A DNA stretch of 64,000 nt, taken from positions 1,426,001 through 1,490,000 of the forward strand of contig NC_013743.1 in NCBI RefSeq assembly GCF_000025325.1, in the 5' to 3' direction. Below are positions 33,533 through 42,261 of the stretch, in pieces (the first letter of the stretch is position 1; the number at the start of each line of letters is the position of its first letter). Source of the DNA: Haloterrigena turkmenica DSM 5511. GTDB lineage: Archaea > Halobacteriota > Halobacteria > Halobacteriales > Natrialbaceae. The position numbers and the translations under genes were made by a program. Under the pieces are notes generated by a model that worked only from the letters and a program-made list of their open reading frames with translations, had not been told where the DNA came from and did no database searches.

Positions 33533-33790
33533 ATGAACAGGCGCGGAATCGACGAATGGGCGATCGTTCTCGCTATAAGCGGTACCATCGCGTTCACCGG
33601 TTTGTTAATTCTGTCTGTCACTACTAATCCGACTACTACTATCAGTCAAGGAGAGCCTCTCCACCGTCTACAAACATCTCTTTTAACGAGAATCGATGTT
33701 ACATATCCATTGCTGGCAAAAGGGGGAATTATGATGATTTTGGTTATTCTTGGAACACTCGTTGCAAGAATTGGTTCTCAGGGGCGTTGA
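33533..33790 (+). CDS. Small two-span membrane protein
   Basis: An 85-aa protein with two hydrophobic helices, about residues 9-29 (WAIVLAISGTIAFTGLLILSV) and 60-78 (LAKGGIMMILVILGTLVARI), joined by a polar loop. I do not recognise the family. The AT-rich TATA-like element just upstream supports expression. It follows the nuclease gene after a 315-bp gap, so it is probably a separate transcript. Membrane proteins of this size in mobile elements can be holin-, toxin- or exclusion-like, but nothing in the sequence decides. Confidence 0.55.
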   Translation: MNRRGIDEWAIVLAISGTIAFTGLLILSVTTNPTTTISQGEPLHRLQTSLLTRIDVTYPLLAKGGIMMILVILGTLVARIGSQGR

Positions 33791-33879
33791 CGAATGCTCG
33801 AGGGACACGGTATCGAGGTGCGGATTCCGACTGAGGGTTTAATGATAGGTAAGCGGCTTGTATGGTATAACGAACAGAT

Positions 33880-34353
33880 ATGAACGAGCGAGATCTGTAT
33901 GCAGACGACTGGATGGAGGTAAACTGGTGCGAGTGGCTATCTCTTAATCCGACAGATGATGAGTTGACAGCGATCTTAACTGATCCGGGACTCTACCGTG
34001 TTCGCCATCGTGACCGTGACGGCCTCGAGTATATCAGTCAAACCGAACGGAGTATACGGGGACGGGTGAGCGCACTGGCACGGAACGTCTACTCCGAAGA
34101 GATGCCGTTCCGTGATCCGCACACAGCTGTACCGTGTCTCTGGGCAGTTCGTAATCGAGACAGACCAGCATTCGAAGTGTCGACTGCGACACCGTCGCTC
34201 GCCACCCACAATCAGGACTGGAAAGGCCTTGAGGAAGCACTCATCACGACCGCTCGTCGAGAGATGGGTGAAAGCCCGACCGCGAACTTCGGACGGATCA
34301 TTTCTGGCTACTCACAGTCGGGATACCGAAGTGATGGATACGTCGGTGGTTAG
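33880..34353 (+). CDS. GIY-YIG-like nuclease fold protein
   Basis: A 157-aa protein with the succession expected of a GIY-YIG domain: GLY (37-39), YIS (51-53, in place of YIG), arginines 58-62 in ERSIRGRV, the middle helix, Glu118/119 in LEEALITTAR and Asn136 in TANFGRI. The motif RDPHTAVPCLWA is shared with a haloarchaeal group I have seen annotated only as hypothetical. If active, it would cut DNA as a single-domain endonuclease. The YIG-to-YIS change falls at a conserved position. The fold call is inference from motif order. Confidence 0.6.
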   Translation: MNERDLYADDWMEVNWCEWLSLNPTDDELTAILTDPGLYRVRHRDRDGLEYISQTERSIRGRVSALARNVYSEEMPFRDPHTAVPCLWAVRNRDRPAFEVSTATPSLATHNQDWKGLEEALITTARREMGESPTANFGRIISGYSQSGYRSDGYVGG

Positions 34354-34577
34354 TTCGAAGATGGGGAAACTGAACGAATACCGAATCCGGCCATAGGCCG
34401 GTTCCTTGGAGATATGATTGGCGCACACTATCTTATAACGGAACAATCACTGACGGCACAGTTTGGAAACTAATTTGTTAATTATATTGAGTTATAATTC
34501 CGGATATCCAATATGGACTGACGGAGAAAATACAGAGATAGAAGAGTTTTATATCTGGTATCATGATTGCTGTGTAG

Positions 34578-35372
34578 ATGACGAGTGCGACTCGAATTCC
34601 AATTAGTCTTCTTGCGATTATTCTACTTCTTGTCCCGGGGTTAGTAGCGCTCGAAATCTACTATCGAAGAACAGGAAAACAATCTAAACTCTCACGGATC
34701 CAGTGGGTTGTTTTCAGTGTTTTCTTGAGTTTGTTTTCATTACTATTACTGTATGTATCTACGCCAATATACTTTGACCAGCTCACAGATATAGTAGAAT
34801 CTCTATCTACCTCCCTTAATATCGTCAATGATGAGGAGTTGTTTTCCATGTCTATTCCAATTATGACTGTTTTTTATATAATTCACGTAGGAGTCTCTCT
34901 TGTGATTGGGAGAGTTATTGGAGAGCTTGATGACAGATGTCTAAATCCCGATAGAGTTCTTGATCGACGCCCACCCTGGCAGTACGCATTTGATGAAGCC
35001 AACAGTGAAGAGATTGAAGTTAAACTCAGAGATGGTACAGTTATTCAAGGCCAGTTCAATGAAGCAGCTTGGGACAAAGAGGAACATGAACTCTATATCG
35101 AGGACCCATATGAAGTAGAGTATGATGGTGAAGAATTGGTCGGGGATCCAATTGATTTAGGCCGAAGTATACTCCTAAAAGGCTCTGCAATCACACATGT
35201 GCTTTTCACTGAGGAGGACCCATACACAGAAATGGAAATCAATTCTGAGGAGATTGCTACAGAAATTGAAGGTGAACTTGATGAAATACTGCATGACCTT
35301 GGTGAACAAGCAGAGCTATCTTCATTCGAAATACAAGCAGAGGAGGAAGAATCTGAGTCTCAGGAAGAATGA
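34578..35372 (+). CDS. DUF6338-like membrane protein
   Basis: A 264-aa protein with three hydrophobic segments in the first half (about residues 9-27, 42-63 and 93-116), then a soluble domain. The segment WQYAFDEANSEEIEVKLRDGTVIQGQF, followed by a pattern of alternating strands, looks like a small SH3/LSm-like barrel, as in DUF6338 proteins. The C-terminal 40 residues are Glu-rich. Codon use is clearly more AT-rich than in core genes. Its stop (35372) abuts the stop of the convergent gene. Function unknown; membrane-anchored effector is possible. Confidence 0.65.
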   Translation: MTSATRIPISLLAIILLLVPGLVALEIYYRRTGKQSKLSRIQWVVFSVFLSLFSLLLLYVSTPIYFDQLTDIVESLSTSLNIVNDEELFSMSIPIMTVFYIIHVGVSLVIGRVIGELDDRCLNPDRVLDRRPPWQYAFDEANSEEIEVKLRDGTVIQGQFNEAAWDKEEHELYIEDPYEVEYDGEELVGDPIDLGRSILLKGSAITHVLFTEEDPYTEMEINSEEIATEIEGELDEILHDLGEQAELSSFEIQAEEEESESQEE

Positions 35373-35834
35373 TTAAGCTGGTTTGAATTCATCAAGCTCG
35401 CTTTCGTCAGTGTACTCTGGATATTTAGAATAAACATACCGAAGAAGCCGATCAAGAGGCTTATTATTGTATCTCTTCTTTACATTCTGGGCATCTTCAA
35501 GAATGTCATCAAATCCAGACAAATCATTTCTATTGATAAGCTTTTGCACAACCTGCTGTCCAGTGGGCGTCAATCTGTAGGCGTATTTTTCATTTCCACT
35601 CCTATTTTTCTTCACTTCCTTGGCTATTAGGTCCCTCTCCTGTAGTTTGTCAAGAGTTGCGTGCAACTCTGGTGAAAAGGGACCATATTTGTCGCTTCGG
35701 AATTCAAATGCATTATAGAGATCTGTTTCTTCCTGAGCAAGGAATACTAGCTTTTGGAATCGAGTTGCACCGTCAACTTCTCGCTGGCCATCAACATATA
35801 GTAGGCCAAGCGGAAGGAGCTTTGAGTGTGACAT
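35373..35834 (-). CDS. Panacea/YwgA-like winged-helix protein
   Basis: A 153-aa protein resembling COG3432/YwgA and, more distantly, the Panacea (DUF4065) antitoxin core. GATRFQKLVFLAQEETDLYNAFEFRSDKYGPFSPELHATLDKLQERDLI (about residues 22-70) has the K-L-Q-K-L-x-F-L-A ... YGP pattern. A winged-helix-like YAYRLTPTGQQVV element follows. It is convergent with, and directly adjacent to, the DUF6338-like gene; their stop codons touch. It may regulate or neutralise its neighbour; this is conjecture. Confidence 0.6.
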   Translation of the reverse strand: MSHSKLLPLGLLYVDGQREVDGATRFQKLVFLAQEETDLYNAFEFRSDKYGPFSPELHATLDKLQERDLIAKEVKKNRSGNEKYAYRLTPTGQQVVQKLINRNDLSGFDDILEDAQNVKKRYNNKPLDRLLRYVYSKYPEYTDESELDEFKPA

Positions 35835-36011
35835 AAAGGGTCTATGACGGTTTTCGTTATAAGGAAGTTCAACGGCTACTCAATAAATCTTTAGGACGAA
35901 GTGGGTCCCTTAGCTATTAACAGGCTTCGCTTACCAAGGAAGCGTCTTTAAGTCCCGTCGGCAAAAGAGAATGTCTGTCCGAAAGTTCGGAAATAGCCCA
36001 TCTCACCCTTT

Positions 36012-36218
36012 TTACTGAGTAGATGTCTCTATCTCTGGATAATCATCCGGATCAATTAGAGATACCGTCCATGTTGCAGTATTTGTTCGTGTGACTCGAA
36101 CAGGACGGCCTTTTACACTTCCTTCATTATCAACCAATCCAAGCGCCCGAAGTTCGCTCTTCGGGAGTACAACACCGCCCGACGTACGACCAACTTCTAC
36201 CAACGGATGGATTGGCAT
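36012..36218 (-). CDS. AbrB-like (SpoVT-AbrB) DNA-binding protein
   Basis: A 68-aa protein with the swapped-hairpin pattern VEVGRTSGGVVLPKSELRALGLVDNEGS followed by two strands (RPVRVTRTNTATWTVSLI). Small AbrB-like proteins are frequent in haloarchaeal proviruses and toxin-antitoxin pairs. No PIN or other toxin gene is directly adjacent. A GTCTC...GAGAC dyad lies about 40 bases upstream of the ATG and may be its operator. Confidence 0.75.
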   Translation of the reverse strand: MPIHPLVEVGRTSGGVVLPKSELRALGLVDNEGSVKGRPVRVTRTNTATWTVSLIDPDDYPEIETSTQ

Positions 36219-36258
36219 GGCTACGTTCCTAACTGGGCCTAAATTTGTTTAAACATTG

Positions 36259-36276
36259 GTCTCACTAGTACGAGAC
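36259..36276. promoter_or_regulatory. Dyad GTCTC-ACTAGTAC-GAGAC
   Basis: An 18-bp inverted repeat stands between the divergent AbrB-like gene (start 36218) and the pseudogene (36324), in AT-rich DNA with TTTGTTTAAAC nearby. It is a reasonable operator for the AbrB-like protein; nothing more can be said. Confidence 0.4.
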
Positions 36277-36323
36277 TATGATATTCCTGATTGATATCAC
36301 CCGCTCTCGAGTCACATTGAGAC

Positions 36324-36640
36324 ATGGGTACGGACAACCCGCCACTAACTGACGAGAAGACTCTCAACGAAATCTACCACGACCGGAATCGCCTCGCAAT
36401 CGCCTTCGCGAGAGCGATCAGGCTCGCTTGGGGACCGGACACCGCTGACTGGTACTGGCACGACGAGTGGCCCGGCGTCTGGGTTGATACCCCACTGGCC
36501 AGAAATCGTGGCGCGTTACGCCCGATCTCGAGGACGTCCTCGAACAGTCGTCACTCCAACAGACCGACCCGCAGCTACGACGGCCACTTGAGCGTCAAGT
36601 CATACCGATCAGATCGAACAGCGAAAAGAACCGAACGCAA
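36324..36640 (+). pseudogene. Broken haloarchaeal provirus-type hypothetical gene, two frameshifts
   Basis: The first frame reads MGTDNPPLTDEKTLNEIYHD... to ...DWYWHDEWPGVWVDTP (36324-36494). The sequence then continues sensibly in another frame from the C run near 36491 (TGQKSWRVTPDLEDVLEQSS, to about 36574) and returns to the first frame at 36576 (YDGHLSVKSYRSDRT). The W-x-V-P-x-D/E-L and Y-D-G-H elements match, from memory, a haloarchaeal element-borne family. One lost base and a second indel explain the breaks. The long frame downstream of this is only the shadow of the CBS gene. Confidence 0.75.
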
Positions 36641-36641
36641 C

Positions 36642-38012
36642 CTAACTCGAGGCGGCGACACCGGAGCCGTCCGTTACCGAAGGCTCCGACTCGCTGATGC
36701 GCACCCGCCTGATGCGCGTATCGTCGACGCGTTCGACGGTCAGTTCGGCGCCGTCGTAGGCGAACGTTTCGCCGGGTTCGACCAGTCGGCCGGCGCGGTT
36801 GAAGACGAAGCCGGCGATCGTCTCGAACTCCTCGCCCTCTGGGAACTCGACGCCGGTGACGTCGTTGACGGCCTCGATGTTCACCTCGCCGTCGACCCGG
36901 ACGGTTCGGTCGTCGACGGTCTCGATCGGGTCGTCCTCCTGGGTCTCGAGGATCTCGCCGACGACGGCCTCGACGATGTCCTCGGTGGTGACGATCCCCT
37001 CCGTCGTCCCGAACTCGTCGATGACGACGACCTGTTCGACCCGCTGCTGGCGCATCTCGCGGAACAGCTCGTCGACGTGTTTGCTCTCGGGGACGTGCAG
37101 CGTCTCCTCGACGTGGGCCTCGAGCAAGCCGTCGTCGGTCGACTCGCGATCACCGACGAGGTCGCCGAGCGCGACGATCCCGACGACGGTATCGAGATCG
37201 CCGTCGTAGACCGGCAGGCGGGTGTGGCCGCTCTCGACGCACTTCGCGACGGCTTCGTCGACGGTCGCTTCTCGAGCGACGGCGGTGACGTCCAATCGCG
37301 GCGTCATCACCTCTTTGGCGATGGTGTCGTTGAACCGGAACACGCGCTGGAGCATCTCGCGTTCGTCGGCCTCGATGACCCCTTCGCTCTCGCCGGTCCG
37401 GATCAGCTCCCGGATCTCCTCGCGGGTGACGTACGACTCCTCGACGGCCGTGCCGCCGGTCAGGCGGTTAAGCACCCGTGTCAGCGCGTCGAACGTGACC
37501 ACGAGCGGGAACAGCGCGTACTCCGAGACTTTGAGGGGACGAGCGACCGACAGTGCCCACGATTCGGTGTTCTCGATAGCGTAGGACTTGGGCGCGCTCT
37601 CACCGAACAGCAGGACGACGGCCGTCACGCCGAACGTCGCCGCCAGCATCGCCCGCCCCTGGCTCGTGTACATCGCGAACAGTCCCGTCGCGATCGAGGA
37701 CATCGCGATGTTGACGAGGTTGTTCCCGACGAGGATCGTCACCAGCAGTCGGTGGGGGTCGTCCTTCAGCGCCTGGACGGTCTCGGCGCCGGACGCCCCG
37801 TCCTCGACGAGCGCCTCGATGCGGTGGTGGGCCAGCGAGAACATGGCGATCTCGGCCGAGGAGAAAAACCCCGAGAGGACCAGCAACACCAGCAGCGCCG
37901 CGACGCCGCCGGCGGCCACGAGGGTCGTCGACGGCTCGAAACCAACGACTCCCGACGCGGCGACCGGGCGAGCGACGTCGGCCAGTACCGCGGTCGCCTC
38001 GAGGCCGGGCAT
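36642..38012 (-). CDS. CNNM/CorC-HlyC family protein with CBS pair
   Basis: A 456-aa membrane protein. Residues about 30-215 form a DUF21/CNNM transmembrane domain (FFSSAEIAMFSLAHHRIEALVEDG is its signature). Residues about 225-355 hold two CBS domains (VMTPRLDVTAV; VVVIDEFGTTEGIVTTEDIVEAVVGEI), and about 365-440 is the CorC/HlyC C-terminal domain with VRVDGEVNIEAVNDVTGVEFPEGEEFETIAGFVF. Family members are involved in Mg2+ or Co2+ export or other divalent ion handling. It lies only 5 bp downstream of the ABC transporter ATPase and could be read from the same transcript. Confidence 0.9.
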   Translation of the reverse strand: MPGLEATAVLADVARPVAASGVVGFEPSTTLVAAGGVAALLVLLVLSGFFSSAEIAMFSLAHHRIEALVEDGASGAETVQALKDDPHRLLVTILVGNNLVNIAMSSIATGLFAMYTSQGRAMLAATFGVTAVVLLFGESAPKSYAIENTESWALSVARPLKVSEYALFPLVVTFDALTRVLNRLTGGTAVEESYVTREEIRELIRTGESEGVIEADEREMLQRVFRFNDTIAKEVMTPRLDVTAVAREATVDEAVAKCVESGHTRLPVYDGDLDTVVGIVALGDLVGDRESTDDGLLEAHVEETLHVPESKHVDELFREMRQQRVEQVVVIDEFGTTEGIVTTEDIVEAVVGEILETQEDDPIETVDDRTVRVDGEVNIEAVNDVTGVEFPEGEEFETIAGFVFNRAGRLVEPGETFAYDGAELTVERVDDTRIRRVRISESEPSVTDGSGVAASS

Positions 38013-38017
38013 ATCAC

Positions 38018-40123
38018 TCAGTCACCCACCGAGTCGGTGTTCGCCGAGGCCGGGAACTCGTCGTCGTCCAGCGCGGCCGCCTCCGACGCGGCCGGTCCGT
38101 CCTCGCTCTCCGGGAAGTAACACGCCGCCCGGTGGCGCTCGTCGCCGGTCTCGTCGATGGCCGGTTCGGCCTCCCGGCACGACTCCTGGGCCTTCGGACA
38201 GCGCGGGGCGAACGCACAGCCCGAGGGGAGGTCGACCGGGTCCGGCGGCTCGCCGTCGAGCAGGACGCGAGTCCGATCCGCGGTCGGGTCCTTCTCCGGC
38301 GCGGCCGACAGCAGCGACGCCGTGTACGGATGCTCGGGGTGGGCAGCGACGCGGTCGACGTCGCCCTCCTCGATGATCCGCCCGAGGTACATGATGGCCA
38401 GCCGATCCGAGACCTGCATCAGGCTCGCGAGGTCGTGGGAGATGTAGACGATCCCGATGTCCTCGGCGTCGGCCAGCCCGCGCAGCAGGTTCAGCAGGTT
38501 GACCTTCAGCGAGACGTCCAGCATCGACGCCGGCTCGTCGCAGATCAGGAAGTCGGGATCCAGCACGAGCGCCTTGGCGACCGCTACGCGCTGGCGCTGC
38601 CCGCCGGAGAGCTCGTGGGGGTAGCTATCGAGGAACTTCTCGGCGGGAGTCAGTCCGACCTTTTCCAATGTCTCGACGATGGCCTGCTCCTTCTCGTCGG
38701 TACGGTAGTCGTGGATCGTCAGCGGCTCGCCGACGAGCTTGCGGACGGTCTGGCGCGGGTTCAGCGAGTCGAAGGGGTCCTGGAAGACGATCTGGACCTT
38801 CCGTCGGAACTCCTGGAGGTTGCCGTCCTGGTAGTACTCGTAGGGTTCCCCGTCGAACGTCAGCTCGCCGCCGGTCGGCTCCTCGAGGAGGGCCATCGTC
38901 TCGCCGAGCGTCGACTTCCCGCAGCCGGACTCGCCGGCGACGCCGAGCACCTCCGAGCGCCGGACCGACAGCGAGACGCCGTCGACCGCTTTCACGTGGT
39001 CGGGGTCCTCGCCCCGGAACTTGTCCAGCAGCGGCTGGCTCTGCTCGTAGTGTTTCTCGAGGTCGTCGGTCTCGAGAATGACCTCGCCGCGACCGGAGTC
39101 GGCGTCGCCCTCGTCGGGGATGCCCCACGTCTCCGGCTCGACGGCGTCTCGGCGCAGCTGAGCCGCCTCCTTGACGCGGTGGCAGGCCGAGCGGTGGTTC
39201 CGATTGGGGAGGTCGACCAGGTCCGGATGCGACTCCCCGCACTCGTCGGTGGCGAACGGACACCGGTCCCGAAACACGCAGGCCGTCGGCTCCCGGTTCA
39301 GGTTCGGCGGCGAGCCGGGGATCGCGACGGGGTCCTCGTCCTCCTCGTCGATCTCCGGGAAGGAGTTCTTCAGCCCCATCGTGTAGGGGTTGGTCGGGTT
39401 GACCAGCACGTTATCGACGCTGCCCTGCTCCATCACCTTCCCGCCGTAGAGGATCGACAGTTCGTCGCAGGTCTCGGCGATGACGCCGATCTCGTGGGTG
39501 ATCAGCAGCAGCGAGCTGTCCATCCGCTCTTGAATCTCCAAGATCTTGTCGATGATCTTGTCCTGGACGATGACGTCCAGCCCGGTCGTCGGCTCGTCGG
39601 CGATAATGAGGTCGGGCTCGAGGGCCAGCGCCATCGCGATGGTGACCCGCTGGCGCATCCCGCCGGAGAACTCGTGTGGATAGTCGTCGATCCGGTCGGG
39701 ATCGAGGCCGACGATCTCGAACAGTTCGCGGACGCGGTCGCGCGCCTTCGCGTCCGTGACGTTGCGGTGGGTGTGGATCGCCTGCGCGATCTGGTCGCCG
39801 GTCGACATCACGGGATCGAGCGAGTCCATCGCGCTCTGGGGGATGTAGGCGATGTCCTCCCAGAGGACGTCCCGGCGCTCGGCCTCCGAGAGGGATGTGA
39901 GGTCCGTTCCGTTGAACTCGATCGTCCCGCTCTCGACGGTGCCGTTGCCGGGGAGTAGCCCCAGCAGCGCCTCCGCGACGGTGGACTTCCCGGAGCCGGA
40001 CTCGCCGGCGAGGCCGTAGTTGACGCCCTCGTCGATACTAAAGGAGACGTCGTTGACGGCGTGGACTGGTTCGTCGTCGGTCGCGTACGTGACTTTCAGG
40101 CTTTCGACGTTGAGTAGCGTCAT
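38018..40123 (-). CDS. Peptide/nickel-type ABC transporter, fused double ATP-binding protein
   Basis: A 701-aa protein that joins the DppD- and DppF-like ATPases. The first half has Walker [10 protein letters not shown] near residue 37, the signature SGGMRQRV, and Walker B LIIADEPT, ending with an oligopeptide C-terminal Cys-rich element ([14 protein letters not shown]). The second half has [17 protein letters not shown] and [12 protein letters not shown], with a similar [14 protein letters not shown] end; these CRDRCP-type ends may bind a cluster or metal. The ATG 40123 overlaps the permease stop by four bases. It energises import with the two permeases upstream. Confidence 0.93.
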   Translation of the reverse strand: MTLLNVESLKVTYATDDEPVHAVNDVSFSIDEGVNYGLAGESGSGKSTVAEALLGLLPGNGTVESGTIEFNGTDLTSLSEAERRDVLWEDIAYIPQSAMDSLDPVMSTGDQIAQAIHTHRNVTDAKARDRVRELFEIVGLDPDRIDDYPHEFSGGMRQRVTIAMALALEPDLIIADEPTTGLDVIVQDKIIDKILEIQERMDSSLLLITHEIGVIAETCDELSILYGGKVMEQGSVDNVLVNPTNPYTMGLKNSFPEIDEEDEDPVAIPGSPPNLNREPTACVFRDRCPFATDECGESHPDLVDLPNRNHRSACHRVKEAAQLRRDAVEPETWGIPDEGDADSGRGEVILETDDLEKHYEQSQPLLDKFRGEDPDHVKAVDGVSLSVRRSEVLGVAGESGCGKSTLGETMALLEEPTGGELTFDGEPYEYYQDGNLQEFRRKVQIVFQDPFDSLNPRQTVRKLVGEPLTIHDYRTDEKEQAIVETLEKVGLTPAEKFLDSYPHELSGGQRQRVAVAKALVLDPDFLICDEPASMLDVSLKVNLLNLLRGLADAEDIGIVYISHDLASLMQVSDRLAIMYLGRIIEEGDVDRVAAHPEHPYTASLLSAAPEKDPTADRTRVLLDGEPPDPVDLPSGCAFAPRCPKAQESCREAEPAIDETGDERHRAACYFPESEDGPAASEAAALDDDEFPASANTDSVGD

Positions 40124-41040
40124 TGGTCGGTCTGGATTTCGGGGTTGATGACTTCCTCGTAGGCGCGGCCGATGAGGAACACCGAGGTCGTGATCGCGGC
40201 GATACCGATGGCCGGCGGGAGCACCCACCACCACGCGACGCGCATGTTGCCCGACGCGAACACCTGCCGGAGCATCCGGCCCCAGCTGGTCATCGTCGGG
40301 TCGCCGAAGCCGAGGAAGGCGAGGCTCGCCTGCGCGGCGATCGCCCAGGCGACGCCGTAGGCGGTGTAGAGGAACCCGATCGGCAGGACGTTCGGCGCGA
40401 CGTGGTACAGCATCGTCCGCAGGTCGCTCGCGCCGCTGGCTCGAGCGGACTTGACGAACGTCCGCTCGCGGACCGAGAGCACCTCCGAGCGGACGACCCG
40501 CGCCGGCATCTTCCAGAGGAAGGCGGCGATGATCGCCGTGATCAGCCAGATGTTCGGCGTCATGAACGTCAGCAGCAGCAACGCCATGGGCATGAACGGC
40601 AGCGAGAACGTCAGGTCGGTCAGGCGCATCAGGAGTTCGTCGACCCAGCCGCCGTAGTAGCCGCTGACGACGCCGACGGTGAAGCCGAGCGCGCCCGTTC
40701 CCAGCCCGCCGAACAGGCCGACGATGAGCGTCGGCCGCGCGCCGGCGAGGAACTGACTGAGCACGTCCTTCCCGTAGGCCGTCGTTCCGAAGAACGCGTC
40801 CACGCTCGGGGCGGCGAGCCGGAGCACGGAGCCGCCGTCGCCGCGAACGGTGTGTTCGATCGGGTCGTGGGGGGCCAGGTACGGCCCGAACAGCCCGAGG
40901 AAGACGAACGCCCCGACGACGAGCATGCCGGCGAAGGCCATCGGGTCCTGTCGCAGGAACGCGAACTGGTCGCGGACGGTCGTCCACAGTGCGTCGACGC
41001 GCTTGTACAGCTCCGCTTTGGGTTTCGTTTCGGTGCTCAT
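40120..41040 (-). CDS. ABC transporter permease (DppC-like)
   Basis: A 306-aa inner permease with about six hydrophobic segments. GTTAYGKDVLSQFLAGARPTLIVGLFG and the EAA-type loop VKSARASGASDLRTMLYHVAPNVLP are DppC/OppC signatures. It starts at ATG 41040, overlapping the stop of the DppB-like gene, and its own stop overlaps the ATPase start. It forms the second half of the membrane channel of a peptide/nickel-type importer. Confidence 0.93.
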   Translation of the reverse strand: MSTETKPKAELYKRVDALWTTVRDQFAFLRQDPMAFAGMLVVGAFVFLGLFGPYLAPHDPIEHTVRGDGGSVLRLAAPSVDAFFGTTAYGKDVLSQFLAGARPTLIVGLFGGLGTGALGFTVGVVSGYYGGWVDELLMRLTDLTFSLPFMPMALLLLTFMTPNIWLITAIIAAFLWKMPARVVRSEVLSVRERTFVKSARASGASDLRTMLYHVAPNVLPIGFLYTAYGVAWAIAAQASLAFLGFGDPTMTSWGRMLRQVFASGNMRVAWWWVLPPAIGIAAITTSVFLIGRAYEEVINPEIQTDQ

Positions 41041-42032
41041 GCGGATCCACCTCCGCTCGTCGAGACGGTCGGATCGAAGTACGCGTAGAGGACGTCTGCA
41101 AGCAGATTCGCCAGGATAACCGCCAGCGCCATGATGAAGACCGCGGCCTGGACCAGCGGGTAGTCCTGTTGCTGGATGGCCAAGACGAGTTCGCGGCCGA
41201 TACCGGGCCAGCTGAAGACCACCTCGAGCAGGATCAGTCCCTGGAAGATCATCCCCAGTCGCAGCGTGAAGTAGGTCAGGATGGGCAGCATCGAATTGCG
41301 ACCCGCGCGGGCCAGTTGCTCCATCTCAGTGAGTCCCTTCGCCCGGTGGAGCTTGAGGAACTCCGAGCCGCGCTTCTCGACGACGCCGTTGCGGGCCAGC
41401 AGCAGGAAGTCGCCGCTGTAGTAGAGGACGGCGACGGCGAAGGGCAAGAGGTAGTGATGGAGGAAGTCCAGCGAGGCGAACGTCTCGATGTAGCCGTCCG
41501 GCGTCGCCCGGATCGATCGCATCCCGAGCGCCGGGACGATCTCCAGGTTGTACGCGAAGACGATGATGAAGAAGATCGCCGTGATGAACACCGGCGTCGA
41601 GCGCAGCAGCGTCGTCGAGACGATGCTGAACTTCTCGAGGCGGCTCCCGCGGTTCCAGCCGGCGTACATCCCCAGGAGCGAACTCAGGATCGCCGTCGTC
41701 ACCAGCGCGGGCACCAGCAAGATCAGCGAGTTGATCAGCCGCGGCTCGAGGACGTCCCAAACCGGCTGGCTCCGCAGGATGGAGTAGCCGAACTGGAAGG
41801 TCAGCAGGCTCCCGAGGTAGTTGGCGTACTGGACCCAGATCGACTGATCGAGGCCGTACATCGCCCGGATCTCGTCGATCTGTTCCTGGTTTAAGTTCCC
41901 CGAGGTCACGAGCGCCTCGAAGGGGCTCCCCGGCAGGAGCCGCAGGACGACGAAGATGACCGAGACCGCGACCAGCGTCAGCAGGACGGAGATCGCGAGC
42001 CGCTTGAGCAGGAACCGCTGGAACTTCGTCAT
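41037..42032 (-). CDS. ABC transporter permease (DppB-like)
   Basis: A 331-aa permease. The N-terminal FQRFLLKRLAISVLLTLVAVSVIFVVLRLLPGSPFEAL segment, the MYGLDQSIWVQYANYLGSLLTFQFGYS stretch and the EAA loop LKLHRAKGLTEMEQLARAGRNSMLPIL are typical of DppB/OppB. It is located between the binding protein (230 bp upstream) and DppC (4-base overlap). Confidence 0.93.
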   Translation of the reverse strand: MTKFQRFLLKRLAISVLLTLVAVSVIFVVLRLLPGSPFEALVTSGNLNQEQIDEIRAMYGLDQSIWVQYANYLGSLLTFQFGYSILRSQPVWDVLEPRLINSLILLVPALVTTAILSSLLGMYAGWNRGSRLEKFSIVSTTLLRSTPVFITAIFFIIVFAYNLEIVPALGMRSIRATPDGYIETFASLDFLHHYLLPFAVAVLYYSGDFLLLARNGVVEKRGSEFLKLHRAKGLTEMEQLARAGRNSMLPILTYFTLRLGMIFQGLILLEVVFSWPGIGRELVLAIQQQDYPLVQAAVFIMALAVILANLLADVLYAYFDPTVSTSGGGSA

Positions 42033-42107
42033 CGGTTCACCTCCTGAACGATCGACGCGCGGTTCGCTGACCGCGTTGCCCCACGGGTCGCCTTGCGGCG
42101 GTCCGGA

Positions 42108-42179
42108 GTGACACGCTCGACTCGAGTGGTGGGTCGGTTCGGCGTGACACGCTCGACTCGAGCGGTCGGGCGGTCAGTG
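42108..42179. repeat. Two-copy 36-bp direct repeat between binding protein and permease genes
   Basis: The first 19 bases, GTGACACGCTCGACTCGAG, occur at 42108 and again at 42144, and further positions also match within the 36-bp period. The 229-bp gap that holds it separates the binding protein gene from the permease genes. I see no hairpin-T-run terminator, so the repeat may affect read-through or processing. Confidence 0.6.
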
Positions 42180-42261
42180 TGGCGATTCGTCTCCGATCGG
42201 GTCCGATCTCGTCGCGGTCGTTGGAGTCGGTTAGTAGTGTGGTACATTGGTGATCCGTTGC

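Larger units (their letters stand above)
30516..36640. mobile_element. Integrated element / genomic island at tRNA-Ala (right end unresolved)
   Basis: The island begins at the tRNA-Ala 3' end with an integrase pointing at the tRNA. It holds a phage-repressor-like regulator, an orphan nuclease, a GIY-YIG-like protein, small membrane and AbrB-like proteins and a broken gene. The DNA is visibly more AT-rich and codon use less GC-biased (for example 34.5-36.0 kb) than both flanks. I could not find a second copy of the tRNA 3' end before 36642, so the right boundary is only set by the return of core DNA; no replication or capsid genes are seen, so the element is decayed or only integrative. Confidence 0.72.

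Noticed and set aside
35373-36218. Convergent/adjacent island genes considered as a classical toxin-antitoxin operon with the AbrB-like protein
   Set aside because: The AbrB-like gene has no adjacent co-directional toxin gene (PIN, RelE or similar) and is 177 bp away from the next gene, so no classical module can be claimed.
36219-36660. Search for an attR copy of the tRNA-Ala 3' end at the right end of the island
   Set aside because: Neither the T-arm sequence nor the acceptor end CGAGTCC with its flanks was found here, so no attachment site is claimed.
36324-38120. 598-codon frame on the + strand starting at the island end
   Set aside because: Only its first 170 bases are genuine (the pseudogene). 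The rest is the shadow of the CBS-domain gene, which is well supported on the - strand.
38132-39958. 608-codon frame antisense to the fused ABC ATPase
   Set aside because: The opposite strand has two complete ABC domains; the antisense product has no domain and shadow-like composition.
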